Assembly: GCA_902728285.1 (NCBI GenBank)
Contig: CACVBU010000196.1
Location: 374,769 to 438,768 of the forward strand
Origin: Clytia hemisphaerica
Lineage: Eukaryota > Cnidaria > Hydrozoa > Leptothecata > Clytiidae
Direction of reading: 5' to 3'
DNA: 64,000 nt
A program made the position numbers and the translations under genes. This document shows positions 21,877 to 33,170 of this stretch, piece after piece; the stretch's first letter is position 1; each line of letters starts with the position of its first letter. The notes below the pieces were generated by a model that was not told the DNA's origin, searched no databases, and was given only the letters and a program-made list of their open reading frames with translations.

Positions 21877-22116
21877 ATACATTTTTTTATATAAGAACAA
21901 TTTTATAAGAAGACAAGGCTGAAAATTGGTCAAAACCTATGAACAAATTAATTTAACAGTTTTTAATAGATGGTAACTAAAGAAACTAAACTTTTTAAGA
22001 GAACAAGAGAACATCGTGAGAACAAATAAGCCTGAAAATTAAAAAAAATTAAGAACAGCCCAGCCCGAGTCAAAATTTACCTGTTCTTATAAAAAGAAAA
22101 GCGTGTACTTTAAGTT
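21877..22116. mobile_element. ACACG-T(n) family element, AAGAACA words
   Basis: TATACATTTTTTTATATAAG at the left and GTTCTTATAAAAAGAAAAGC followed by GTGTA at the right. Its words read AAGAACA/TGTTCTTA. Confidence 0.6.
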
Positions 22117-22321
22117 CATCTTTTTAATTTTGAGTTAAAACCTTAATTTTTCTTTTCCAACCTGCTGGCCTCGCTAGATTGTTGTTTTTGTAAGGTTCAA
22201 CACAGTGCAATACTTTATGACAAGAAAGGTAGTGAAAATGTAATACAAGGGTACACTAAATTCCCGAAAAAGATTTATTTTATCACGATTCAAACAAATA
22301 TTCTTTATAACCTTTTTTGAA

Positions 22322-22574
22322 CTACCTGGAGGTCCCTAACCCTTGTTGCACATACTCTTAGGTTCCAAACAAACGCCCCCCCCCCGCTTGTTTATTTTTT
22401 AAAACTTTTCCAACCCCCCGGACCTTATTAGGACCTCCCGTTTATTAATTTTTAAGAATATATTTAGCTGTCAAAGAGAAGGCCCCTTATTTTGCTCTAA
22501 ATAGCCTAATTTTAGTCTGTATTTACCTTATTTTTGGGTTTTCAGAAGTACAATTTCCAACCCCCGCCAGGTAG
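22322..22574. mobile_element. Short element, CTACCTGGMGG ends, C-rich words
   Basis: CTACCTGGAGG at the left and CCGCCAGGTAG at the right. C-rich words followed by GTTTATT recur between (CCCCCGCTTGTTTATT, CCTCCCGTTTATT). Confidence 0.5.
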
Positions 22575-23576
22575 ATCCATAAAAGTGATTTTTAATTCTA
22601 AAAAGGTAGGTTTAACAGGACATATAAAAAAGTTACACATTAACCTTTTTAAAATGCAGAAATTGCCATTTAAGTTGGTGAAAAATCGAAAAATTGGGTA
22701 TGTCCAGAGCCCTTAATTGAAAGATAATTGACATTAGAACAAGTATTGCTAATAAACGTTGTGGAAGAAATATTATGTCGTGTGTTATTTTCTGTGAATT
22801 GGGCTAGCCAAAATGAGGCTCTCTGCTGTTGGCGTGATATTATTTCTTGCGTGGTGACGTGATTCTAAATTATTCTGTAGTGATGGGGTGTAAACAGTGT
22901 TTTAAATTGATTTGTGATAGAGTGAACATTTGAATGAGATGTGGTGCGTGTTTTCCATTGAAAAATACCGTTATATGGTTATTGGTGAATTTTAACGATT
23001 TTCATGAGTAAAGTGAAGTATAACAATTTTGCTTCTTTGCGTCACGAGATTGAAGGATGGTTTACAGTGTTCAAAGTCCCTCCGTCTCAAACGGACTTCC
23101 ATTTCAGTGGAGTATATAAAGATGTTTTTCCATCTCAAAATTCTGTATAATTCATCAGAAATTCAAGAATATGTGCTAATTTGCTGTGTTAAATCTTTTT
23201 TCGTCTCATTCGAAAAACCTTACTTTGACCACTGGGTTTAGTATGTTTTTAATAACTTTTTCTTTCGAATACAAACTTTCAGAAGTTTTATTCAGTCTTT
23301 ATGTTACACTAACCTCCCTCGAAATGCTACACACGAAGCTTTGTAGTAAAGTTTGAATTTTAAGATAATTAAATCTTCATGGAATCACGTACAATCAAAT
23401 GTGAATTGATTAATTGAGCAATAAATAACTTTCATTTCGAATGATCATAAAATTTCATAAGCGCTGATTTCAATTATTTCCGGTGAATTCTAAAAGCGTG
23501 GCGAAAATTAGTTCCGTATTCCCTCTGTTAATGAAATGAATCTTTACTTTCTTAAAGAGAAACCAATTTCATAAAC
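22575..23576. other. Intergenic stretch, nothing recognised apart from a half foldback
   Basis: GGCGAAAATTAGTTCCGTA at about 23502 is a solitary arm of the TACYTTA group. Otherwise AT-rich and uninformative. Confidence 0.4.
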
Positions 23577-24060
23577 TACCTTATCGTCCCTTTTTACGCC
23601 GGCTCTAATTTAACGGCGGCCCCTTTTACGCCAGCCCTTATTACGCCACAGCCTAATTTTGGGCTTACGCCAATTAGGGCTGTTAATAACCGCAAAATTT
23701 GTAAAAATGGCTACTTATGCTTTAATTTAAAGATTAATGACTAAAATTTACATCAAAATGTCATCTTGCAGTAGTAAACTGTTGAAAGTTCCACCGAAAA
23801 TCACTGATTTTTAAATATATTAAATATTTCACTGAAGTATTAAATATGGAGTAAAACAATGGGTTATTTTCGTCTTCGAATCATACCTAAAATCCTTTAA
23901 ATTGAGATATAATGATAAAAAATTAACGCCACCACTTTTAGTTTAAAATTGCAAAATCTTGGCCCTTTTTATGCCGGCCCTTTTAACGCCGGCCCTTATT
24001 ACGCCACGAGTCCAACAATAACGCAAATAAGGGCCGGTGTAAAAAGGGCGAATAAGGTGT
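23577..24060. mobile_element. Foldback element with TTACGCCGGCCC words
   Basis: TACCTTATCGTCCCTTTTTA at the left, complemented by AAAAAGGGCGAATAAGGTG at the right. Words of the type TTTTACGCCGGCCC, TTACGCCAGCCC and TTACGCCAC recur at least six times, in 23595-23670 and 23960-24050, with an AT-rich unique centre. Confidence 0.75.
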
Positions 24061-25605
24061 AAAAAATTTTTCTCTTTGTAGCCTTCGGATTTACACATTA
24101 CTGTATCACATAGATCATGACCGACTCTAGCCTAGTGATGGCCCACTGTATATTTTAATAAAAATGATTGTCGAATTTGTAATCTTCGTGCGTGGAAGAA
24201 TTTTTAATAGGTATGATGGTATGTCGGAAGTCACCGAAATGTTTAAAATACAATTTGAAATTTCATACAAATCGCTTCTTTCATTTTAATTTTATTTTGA
24301 AATTGCACAGAAGGATCCAACCTCGTTCCCTACGTATTATTAGCTTTTTTATTCTTACTGATAGCACTTTATAATTCTCTGGCGTCAATAAGTAACGTAA
24401 ATAAAGCCTAGGATACACGAGGACAAGGTTGAGAAGGATCAACCTATTTAATAATACCATAATGTCCACGCCATATGAAAAAGTTGTGAAAGGTTGGAAG
24501 AGTTGGATGTGGTCATGTAACAAACTGAATGGTTGTTTGTTTCGACCAAAGGCAGCCAAGCAATTGGTGTCATCATCATTCTGTTGTTTTGTTTACCAAC
24601 AAGAGAAATAGCAAATCAACAAATTATTAATTGTAATTAGGTCATGCAGAAAAAATGCGACATTCTTAATTACTTTTTAATATGACAGCCTAAACCGCGA
24701 TACTACGTTTGTAAAGGTCTCTAGGAGCCAACAATTCTAATGCGACTCGCTGAACGGTGGTGCTGAGGTTTTTAACTTCCCCTCTCTTCTGCAGAAATCC
24801 CTTCATGGGCCTATCTCTTATAACCAATGTATACTTTCCCTTCTTAATATTATTCGATTTAAACAAAAATCCCTCTTGGACACTTTATTTTCATACCATC
24901 TCCTTATTCTACATCTTATTATTCTATTCCTCATTCTACCTTATTATAATGCTAATTTTTAAATGGTGATCTTAAATTTTGTATACACAGTTCTTGATAA
25001 TTTAGCTTGGAAGGGACGGTAATTTTATTTATAATGACTTAATCATAATGATATCTGAATAGTGTTCTGTATCGTTCGGAGGAACTTTTGAATTTGTCAA
25101 GATTTTGTGTAATCTGGCCATACGAAAGTTGGCCTATTTTAGGTTGTTCTTGAAAAGTTTGTGCAATGATGTTATTTAAGATCCACACGAAAAGGATTGA
25201 AACATTGTTGCTGACACTGTTGCTCACCTTAAGTGTATTCATTTTGGCGTGTACTTAATTTGACGGTTGGCCGAAAGACTTTTTGGTCGGGTATTTAATT
25301 TAGTAGTTGATGGATTTTGTTAATTTTGGCAGGTATTTGATTATGCAGTTATCCGATCTTGAAAATTTGTAGAATTTAGGTATTTGTGATGAAAGATATC
25401 TTTAAATATTTTACTTGGCTCTGGTTTCATTGAGCACTCTGCAACATCAATCACAAACAATACCTTAGAATTTAGGTACCGTCAAATCTATCAAAATTTA
25501 ATTTCGCAAAAACTGATATACTTAAAGGTTTTCTTTTTACATAAGTGTTTCCGTTTCATATCAGACACATATTTCATATCAGTACAGTGTCTTCTTATTG
25601 TTATA
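24061..25605. other. Intergenic stretch, nothing recognised
   Basis: Short frames on both strands (for example 24281-24559 on the minus strand) have no recognisable motif or splice context. Confidence 0.4.
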
Positions 25606-26418
25606 CCGGGTTTGTCACAAATAAGTTACCCTCTTTGATTTGATATTGTATAGGCAGTAGAAAAGAGATTTTTCAAAGATTGTTTCGGAATCATTCAGAG
25701 GAAAGTCTAACTTAAAATTTGGTGTATTACTTTTTAATCTTACTTCATTGGTTCAAAAGTTATGTTCAAAAACCTAAAATGTCAATTTAAAAAAATGTCA
25801 AAAAAGGCTAAAAACAAGGGTATCGTTTTATGAGAGAAAGGACTTCTTTTTCCAAAACATTAAAATACAAAGTCTTGCTCCTTGTAACACTCTTTATGTT
25901 TTCTTTCTCTCTATTGTTTTTTTTTTACTTCTGTTTTCCCCTTTGGCATAAACAAGATGCAGAATGTGTCAACCCGCACAAAATGTTCAACATCTTTCCA
26001 AGAGTTTCCGATAGTTTTCATCATTGAGAAAGGTGGAGAAGGTGAAAGTTTTGAGAAAAATGCCTTGCTTGAACTGTTGCAGCTCATCTTGATTCACCCT
26101 GTATTTACAGGGATGCTTAACTTTGTAAATAAGTGTTTTTTACATAATGGAAATACATTTTCTGATGCATAAAATCGTTTTGTGCCTCTATTTATTACAA
26201 TCAATACTTTCTTTTTTCGCCTTTTTTGACATTTTTTAAAATTGACATTTTAGGTTTTTCAACATAACTTTTGAACCAATGAAGTAAAACAAAAAGTAAT
26301 GCACCAAATTTTAAGTTAGGTTTTCCTCTGAATGATTCCGAAACAATCTTTGAAAAATCTCTTTTCTACTGCCTACAATATCAAATAAAAGAGGGTAACT
26401 TATTTGTGGCACACCCGG
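25606..26418 (+). mobile_element. Mariner-like foldback element, 813 bp, about 210-bp inverted arms
   Basis: Ends CCGGGTTTGTCACAAATAAG and its near complement, with TA flanks at 25604-25605 and 26419-26420. The arms pair over about 210 bp each. The core has short frames only, without a transposase catalytic triad. A second, longer copy in inverse orientation is at 1163-2398. Confidence 0.8.
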
Positions 26419-27010
26419 TATTATGCTGATATAAGCACTTTCTGACCAATCTTGCTTCACATTCGTGACAATCCAATGTGAAAAAGCTTGTGAATTAAAA
26501 TTGATGAGTAAGCAAACGTACCCTAAGAAAAGATATTTGAAAAATAAGGTACCCTAAACACAGTGTAAGCTTAGCTGAATGTGGGATTATTTAAATTCAA
26601 AAGTTGCCACAGCTACAGTTCTTTAATTGGCATTCAAAACCCAAAGGACATGTCAAAGTTGGACACAAAGAAGTATTGTCTTGCAGTCTTCACTTTCGTT
26701 CTGTGGTCCTTTTCAGTTTGATTGATATCCTGTTTATTTGTTTTTTAGCAAACTTTTCATTACGTAATGTTATCTTCAATCGGATATGACTTCATTTTCA
26801 AACAATTCAACATGTATTGAGACATGGTTTAGACGTGTTTTTGCTGGTTTTTTTTACCTTTTGGTCTACACGTTTCTTTTTGTATAAGAACAAACTATAT
26901 AAGAATATAATGGCCAAAAAAATAAGAGCAAGTAATGAACTATGCGTGCTTGTGTGTTTATAACTCTAAAAAATAATGAATATGAAAATATTTTGACAAC
27001 ATTTTTAGGC

Positions 27011-28236
27011 TTAAAGAGGCCCCCCCAGCGGACCCAAAATTCACGCCATCACGCCATTTTTTTTCCAATTTCACGCCATCACGCCTGAAAAATTTGATTT
27101 TCACGATCACGCCAATTTTTCTCGATTTCACGCCATTACGCCTAGAAAATTTAGTTTTCACACTCATATTCTCTGGATAAATTCAGTTTTTAACCACGTT
27201 TAGACCCATTGGTATGGATAAAATGCCTTTATATAAACTTAACTTTTGCCCACAAATAGGTGTGTGTTTGGTCGTCAATCAGTTTTTTGGCATTCTCGTA
27301 CGCGTAAGTCAAGATTATATCATTTTTCCTATCGGAAACACCCGAAAAATCTGGAAGGAATTTGACCTCTGTTTTTCTATTTTTAGTAATACACAGGGGT
27401 CAAATTCCAGTTTTTCCAGGTGTTTCGGATAGGAAAAATGCATGACGTAATCTTGACTTATGGATATCAAAAATTGTTTGACAACTGGTGGGTCACATCA
27501 AAGGACCCCGGCTTGAGGGCTGAGGTATATTGGAGTAAATTGACAAAGCCCACCATGGATCGGCAACGGAGAAAATTTTTGAATTTTGAAGGGTTCAAAG
27601 TGCTATTTTAGGACCCATTTCAATTCAATTTGAAAAATAATTCATGTAAAAATAATGGAAATCTTTTAAAAGTACAAGCAGCTTTTTTGGTAAAAACATG
27701 AGGGGCCATGCCCCCTCTGGTCCAATTGTGAGCATGCATCAATTGTGAATGAGCATGAATAGTTTTCAAAAGGGGAACGAGGAGGCGCAACCATGGTTTG
27801 CGCCGACGAGAGAGATTTTCAATTTTCAACCCTCTCATAGCATTCGACTTTATTTTGAAGACTAGCTAGCAACTGCTAAAGACAATTGGAAAATGGCAAT
27901 TGAATAAAACTGTTTGCACCGTTTCTTTTATATTTTAAAATGAGATCTATAGGAGGCCGCAACTAACAGTTGGGGCCGACCAAGAAAATTTTGAAATTTA
28001 AACCCTCTAAATTGGCTAAAATGGACATAGAATTACGATTTAAATAATAAATATAATTTTCACGATCACGCTGAACTGCGAATTTCACGCCATCACGCCT
28101 AAAAAAACTCGATTTCACGATCACGCCAGCACTTCATTTTCACGCCATCACGCCGTTTTTTTCAAAATTTCACGCCATCACGCCACGAAAAACCCTCCAT
28201 CACGCCATCACGCCAACCACTGGGGGGCCTCCTTAA
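27011..28236. mobile_element. Word-array element, CACGCCATCACGCC words, 1226 bp
   Basis: Ends TTAAAGAGGCCCCCC and GGGGGGCCTCCTTAA are inverted. The words TTTCACGCCATCACGCC and TTTCACGATCACGCC occur about five times at 27040-27145 and about eight times at 28060-28215, all in the same direct orientation. The core contains a separate palindrome (27305-27460) and unique AT-rich DNA. Confidence 0.8.
27305..27460. mobile_element. Perfect-ended 156-bp palindromic MITE nested in the CACGCC element
   Basis: TAAGTCAAGATTA, then CATTTTTCCTATCGGAAACA, with the complement at the right (TTTCGGATAGGAAAAATG, TAATCTTGACTTA). GGAATTTGACCTCTG pairs with CAGGGGTCAAATTCC around a short loop. Confidence 0.75.
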
Positions 28237-28523
28237 AACTCAAAACTTTTATTCAAAAACATCAAAAGGCTTTTGGACGTTTTTATAAAAAACGCGCGTG
28301 TACACACATCATTATTCAAATTACTCTTTATTATGTAAAGCTGTCCGTCACCTTTTTGGTTTTTATTTCGGAAAAATAGAAAATGGATTTTGAGGACGTG
28401 AGGTCGGCTCACTTTTTACAATTATGAAACACCCAGGGTAAAATAAACTCAAAAATTCATATATCACTTAAGTCTTAACCGGAAACATGCCGTCAAAGCA
28501 TTATAAAATCAAACTTTACAGTC

Positions 28524-29063
28524 TACTCTCGGGTGCCTAATAAACGTACATGTACGTTTATTTTTTCGTATCAAATTTCCCGCCTGTACGCACCTTATTA
28601 GGAACTGTACGTTTATTTATTCTGAAGAATTTTCCCGCCTGTACGTTTATTCCCTCCTGTACGTTTATTTACTTTCACCCAATATCGCCCAATTCATACT
28701 GCAAAAATTAGTTATTTTTTGTTCAAGTAATAAGATATGTTGAAAGGCGGTTAATTACATTCGAACGTATCGTGGGAGATTTCGAGTGTTACGCGAGTTA
28801 ATTCGAACGTTTTGCTTATTTAGTACTTGTCATTGATCTATAAGATACATGTACTTAAGTCAGTCGTTTCGATCTAGATGTTCTACTTTTGAAAAATTGG
28901 TAGATTATTCCCTGTACGTTTATTTCAGCCTGTACGTTTATTTATTTTAGCTCTGATTTCTCGCCTGTACGTTTATTTCAGCCTGTACGTTTATTAATTC
29001 CAATTTTATTCTCTCCCCTGTACGTTTATTTTGGTCTGTACGTTTATTAGGCACCCGAGAGTA
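28524..29063. mobile_element. Word-array element, CTGTACGTTTATT words, 540 bp
   Basis: TA|CTCTCGGGTGCCTAATAAAC at the left with its exact complement at the right, then TA. CTGTACGTTTATT occurs about ten times between 28590 and 29048, all on the + strand, with one inverted copy forming the left terminus (ACGTACATGTACGT palindrome). The centre (about 28680-28900) is word-free. Confidence 0.85.
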
Positions 29064-29386
29064 AATTGTTTGACATTTTGTCAGCTCTATTCCACGTGTG
29101 GAGGAGAATTAAAATCATCCTTATATAGCATTTTAACCAATACAGCTGGCTCCTTCGCAGAGCTGTGCAGTTCGTTTTCCATTGGACCTGAGGACCCCAT
29201 ATTTAATAAGCATGATAATTAATGACCTTTTAATAATGATATTGTTTTGGTATATCATAATGTTTGTATTTTTTTAATTACTTTTGCTCTCTAAATTTCT
29301 TCTTCCGTATTTCTGTTGTCCAAGTTTTTCAAACTTTTATACTTTTCCCGGAGCCAATAGGGCAAGTTTCTTATTTTCCAATAGTT

Positions 29387-29523
29387 ACACCCCCTTCTCA
29401 CAGACTCGGTAGGATTTTTTTTAGTGGGAGCAAAAATTGGAGTATGATTTTCTACTGGGGACCGGATATTTTGGCCAATTTTTCCGGTTGGAAAGTTCTC
29501 ACTGGTTCTGTGAAAAGGGGTGT
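29387..29523. mobile_element. ACACCCCTTCTCACAGA foldback, 137-bp copy
   Basis: ACACCCCCTTCTCACAGACT at the left; GGTTCTGTGAAAAGGGGTGT at the right. Words of the type CTGGGGACNNNATATTTTGG as in 39421-39712 and 48685-49005. Confidence 0.7.
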
Positions 29524-30611
29524 TGTTATTCAAGTTTATCAACTTTTATAATTTTGATAAAGCCAAGATGGCAAGTTTTTAGATTTCAAGATTTTGATCA
29601 AAAATGATGGTTATTGCAAAGTATTGCTCGACCCACAATTAAATTTTCCATAATGGTTGCTATCGTTCTGAGATGAGTTTGAAACCTCGAAAAACACATT
29701 TTTTAAATGCTCCGAAATTTGAATAAAATCAGATTTCACTTCAATTGACCAGTTGGCAATTTCTTTCTCGATCCGTTTTTTTGCAGCTTGTAATTTCCTT
29801 TAATTTAACAAAACCTCTCTCTTGGAGAAGGAAGAACATTCTATTGACATCATTATATCTAATGGACATCGAAATATGGGAATTGGTGAAACCGCATCTT
29901 GATGTCACCTTAACCAAATGATTGACCAACCAAAATCTACTTTCTGAGCCAACCAACCATTTTAATGAGGATTGCAATTTCCTTACAATGCATGTAAATT
30001 AACTACTACCTAACCACCTTGCATTCTCTTAATTCGATTTATATTCTTTAATTAATTATAATTTTTTTGACGGTCTTAATAGTTTTCTACCTTGCTATTT
30101 TTATGGATATTTGGGGATATTCTCCGTTTTGTCTAAGTCTACTTTAGACACCACTACAAGAGTAAAATATTTACCTAGCCTTATTATGTTCTTATATGCT
30201 TTGTTCTTATATAAAAAAAGGTGTAATGACGTTTGCTAAATTCAGGAAGATAGGAAAAAACTGAATGGTCACCATTTCAGGCGTAAAAAGTGTTAAAAAA
30301 ATTCATTTCTATGGGTCAGAAGTAGGTTTCTTTCAAATTTCTGCGATGAGTCATTTTCTTTTTTAAAGACGAAATTTTGTTTATTTGTTAGTAAAGCTTA
30401 ATAGCTGCTAGTGGGAGTTTTCAGGAGACACAGTTTGATTTTGTATTGCTGTAATTATTGCGCTAATAAACTTGCGGCTCAAATTTCCATAATTTCCACG
30501 CAAAATATAGTCTTTTCAATATTTTGTCGCCAAGAAGAAGAAATTCTGTATTGAATCGAATTTCATGCGATGACGTGCATTTTCTGATTTTTCAATTTGA
30601 TCAAGGAAGGT
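29524..30611. other. Intergenic stretch, nothing recognised apart from one element end
   Basis: It contains the element end at 30180-30222 described above. No coding signal. Confidence 0.4.
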
Positions 30612-30868
30612 ACACGTTTTTTTTTTATAAGAACGTCAAAAATTTTCGAAGCCTTCGGATGTTCTTAGTTTTTTGGATTTGATGCCTAAAAATGTTCTTA
30701 AAATGTTCTTATTTTCAGCATTTTTTGAGCATTCTGTTGTAATTTCTTAAGAAATTGTATGTTTTTAAGTCTCCAAAGCCTTAGTATGTTCTTAGAATGT
30801 TCTTAGATTTTTGGGCCTCGAAGCCTTATGTTCTTATATAGTTTGTTCTTATAAAAAAAGAAACGTGT
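30612..30868. mobile_element. ACACG-T(n) family element, TGTTCTTA words
   Basis: TACACGTTTTTTTTTTATAA at the left; TTATAAAAAAAGAAACGTGT at the right. ATGTTCTTA occurs six or seven times and GAAGCCTT/AAAGCCTT three times within 257 bp. Confidence 0.8.
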
Positions 30869-31679
30869 AACAGCTCAAGTTCTCTTTCTGGTTTCCTGGT
30901 AAATATATTAAGACAATGCCACTACCTGTAAAGATAAACCCGGGATGGACTAGGTTTGCGAGACAATGGGTTTATTTGAACCAAAATTTGACGTTTTCGA
31001 GGCCCTTGGTTTTAGAAAATTTTCAACTAATTTGATCCATTTGCTCGGGAGAGTTTTTTTTATTCTCTTGATTTTGGGGTCCTTTCAGAGTGTCAATTAG
31101 ATTTTTTTAACCCTTAGAGAAATTTTGTAGGTGTGAAAAATTACCCTTTAAAACGTTCACGCATATTGTTATTAGTTTTGCGCAATTGATTGGTGCTTCC
31201 GTCACGAGTTGTCTTTTTCAACAGACTCTTCCATACAATATTTCGTCACATTTTGGAACACACACATATATACAATATTGTGACAAAATCTTTTGATTTG
31301 TTCTCATTAGTAACAATTATCTTTCTGATGTTTGGATTTTGATGATGATATTGGTATGAGATAGTTGTGCGACCCAACCAACAGAAAGGGGAGGTTCTCA
31401 ACATCTCTTCCTAGTTACTCCATATAAACACGCCATTACTACTAGATTGCTAACACGGGAAATTGCCTAGCTAGTTTTACTTTCCATTAGTTCTAAAGAT
31501 AAAGATAATCCATAAGATTGTTGAAGATACCTAGTCTTCCAGGATATTAGACGAAAGTTTTAGGTTATTTTCGGAATGATCTAAAACTTCTAGAACTCAT
31601 GTACTGAGTTTGAAGACTCAAGAAACCATCTCAATATTTTAAATCCTTATTCCCGGGGGAGGGGGCACACAGACAGAAG
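30869..31679. other. Intergenic stretch, nothing recognised
   Basis: AT-rich, without frames or paired repeats that I can see. Confidence 0.4.
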
Positions 31680-31721
31680 ACCCGTCCTGTATTTTTATAA
31701 TCTGATGTATACAGGACGGGT
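31680..31721. repeat. Stem-loop ACCCGTCCTGTAT / ATACAGGACGGGT
   Basis: A perfect 13-bp inverted repeat with a 14-16 base AT-rich loop, directly abutting the 31720-33170 element. It may belong to the element's left flank or be a separate short palindrome. Confidence 0.6.
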
Positions 31722-33170
31722 ACGAGGTGGGGGGCGTACGAAGTTTTGAATTACCGCCATCCCGGCCATTTTTTTGAAAATTACCGTTATCCTGTCCAAA
31801 ATTTACGAAAATACCGGTCCCGCTGTTTTTCCCATAAAATTCTAAAGACTAGAAGTCAAAAATTCGGCAAAATGGAATAGAATGTGTATGAGGTAGATCA
31901 TTATTTTCGTATTTTGTTTCGATTGCAAAAATTTACAGAGATAAACTACCTTTCTAAAGAAAAAAATGTACCGGGTGTCCCATAAAAAAAGTCCGGACGT
32001 TTGATTATGTCAAGGTGGAAATGTTTAGAATAGAAAGACTTTTTTATGTTAATGTGGTACTAAAACTTTGTCATTTTAAAGTTAAAGCACGCTTTTGAAA
32101 ATGTTAAAAAATGTTCAAAAAATAGCACAGTTTCACGAAAGGAGTTTCGAGTTTATCTTGATTGCTCTACCAAACCTAATTTTCTTTGCTGGATAAAGGT
32201 TAAAACTGCAATCTACTTTAGGCGTACAAACTTTCGCGAGCAGAAACTTTCGCGAGGACGAAAAATCGCGAAATTCACGACATTTACTTTTGCGAATTTA
32301 ACGGAAAAATATTTTTCGCGAGCATAAACTTTCGCGAATCAAGACGTAAAATTGAGAATTTTCACATGAAAAAATGACTTAGAGGGACAATACTTCTTGG
32401 ATTGGCTTGAAATATTTGTCCTTTGACTTATTAGTCTTTTAGCAGGCTAAAAAGTGCCATAAAAGTCACATTTTATTCAAAGTTTTAAGTTTTACAGATT
32501 TTCTATTTTGTCAAGAATTTTTTGAAGGGCGAATGGCCCTTCCTAGAATTTTTAAAGACATTTACTTTCGCGAAATGGACCAAAATTCGCGAAAATCGCG
32601 AAAGTTTCTGCTCGCGAAAGTTTGTACGCCTAAAGTAGCCCTTCCGGCTATGATAAATCATTGAAAAAAACAAGCAAGGGATTCATCACCCAAGGAACAA
32701 GAACAAGCGTGCAAAGTTTCAGCCGAATTCGACCATTTTTGAAGACTCCAGCCTGCCCCAAAGTTTCGATGTGACAGACAGTTATTCTAGCTCAACTTTA
32801 CAAACCCAACGTTCTCCTCCCTGTATTAAAAAGCCTCAAAAAGCCTCAAAATAAACCCATTCCTGGTGTAAGATCCTTTTTTTTGGGGGGAGTTTTTCAC
32901 GTTTTTTTTACCTTTTTGCTGACTCCTGTGACAAGCTTTTTTTATAGTCCGAAAATTTTATGTACCGTCTACGTATGTCTTTTACCGAAATACCGTTGTT
33001 TTTTATAAGAATTACCTCATCCCGGACGAAAAATCAGGTGTTTTACTGTCACCGTGGCTCTTTCAAAATACCGTTTCCCGAATACTTTTTATCGTTTTTA
33101 CCGCTTCCCGGCCCTAAATTAGGCCTTATCCCGAGTACCGCCAGATCGTACGCCCCCCACCCCCTACGAG
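31720..33170. mobile_element. Word-array element, GGTGGGGGGCGTACGA ends, TACCG/CCCGG words
   Basis: Inverted ends GGTGGGGGGCGTACGA at 31726-31741 and 33146-33165. Words of the type TTACCGCCATCCCGGCC occur about four times at the left and seven times at the right. The interior holds a solitary mariner end (CCGGGTGTCCCATAAAAAAA at 31972) and the complete 32214-32637 foldback. Confidence 0.75.
32214..32637. mobile_element. Foldback element with TTTCGCGA words, 424 bp
   Basis: TACTTTAGGCGTACAAACTT and its exact complement at the two ends; the arms continue with TTCGCGAGCAGAAACTTTCG. The word TTTCGCGA (or TCGCGAAA) recurs about ten times, mostly near the ends. A diverged copy lies at 59030-59403. 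This one is inserted in the larger 31720-33170 element. Confidence 0.85.

Larger units (their letters stand above)
26860..30222. mobile_element. Possible 3.4-kb ACACG-T(n) element enclosing three others
   Basis: Left ACACGTTTCTTTTTGTATAA then GAACAAACTATATAAGAATA; the right end at 30180-30222 is its near complement (TATTATGTTCTTATATGCTT, then TGTTCTTATATAAAAAAAGG). Between them lie 27011-28236, 28524-29063 and 29387-29523. The pairing covers about 45 bases, but the two ends could belong to separate copies. Confidence 0.45.

Noticed and set aside
28524-29063. Repeated CTGTACGTTTATT as a CRISPR-like array
   Set aside because: Spacing is irregular, the words are only 13 bases, the ends are inverted repeats with TA targets, and the genome is animal.
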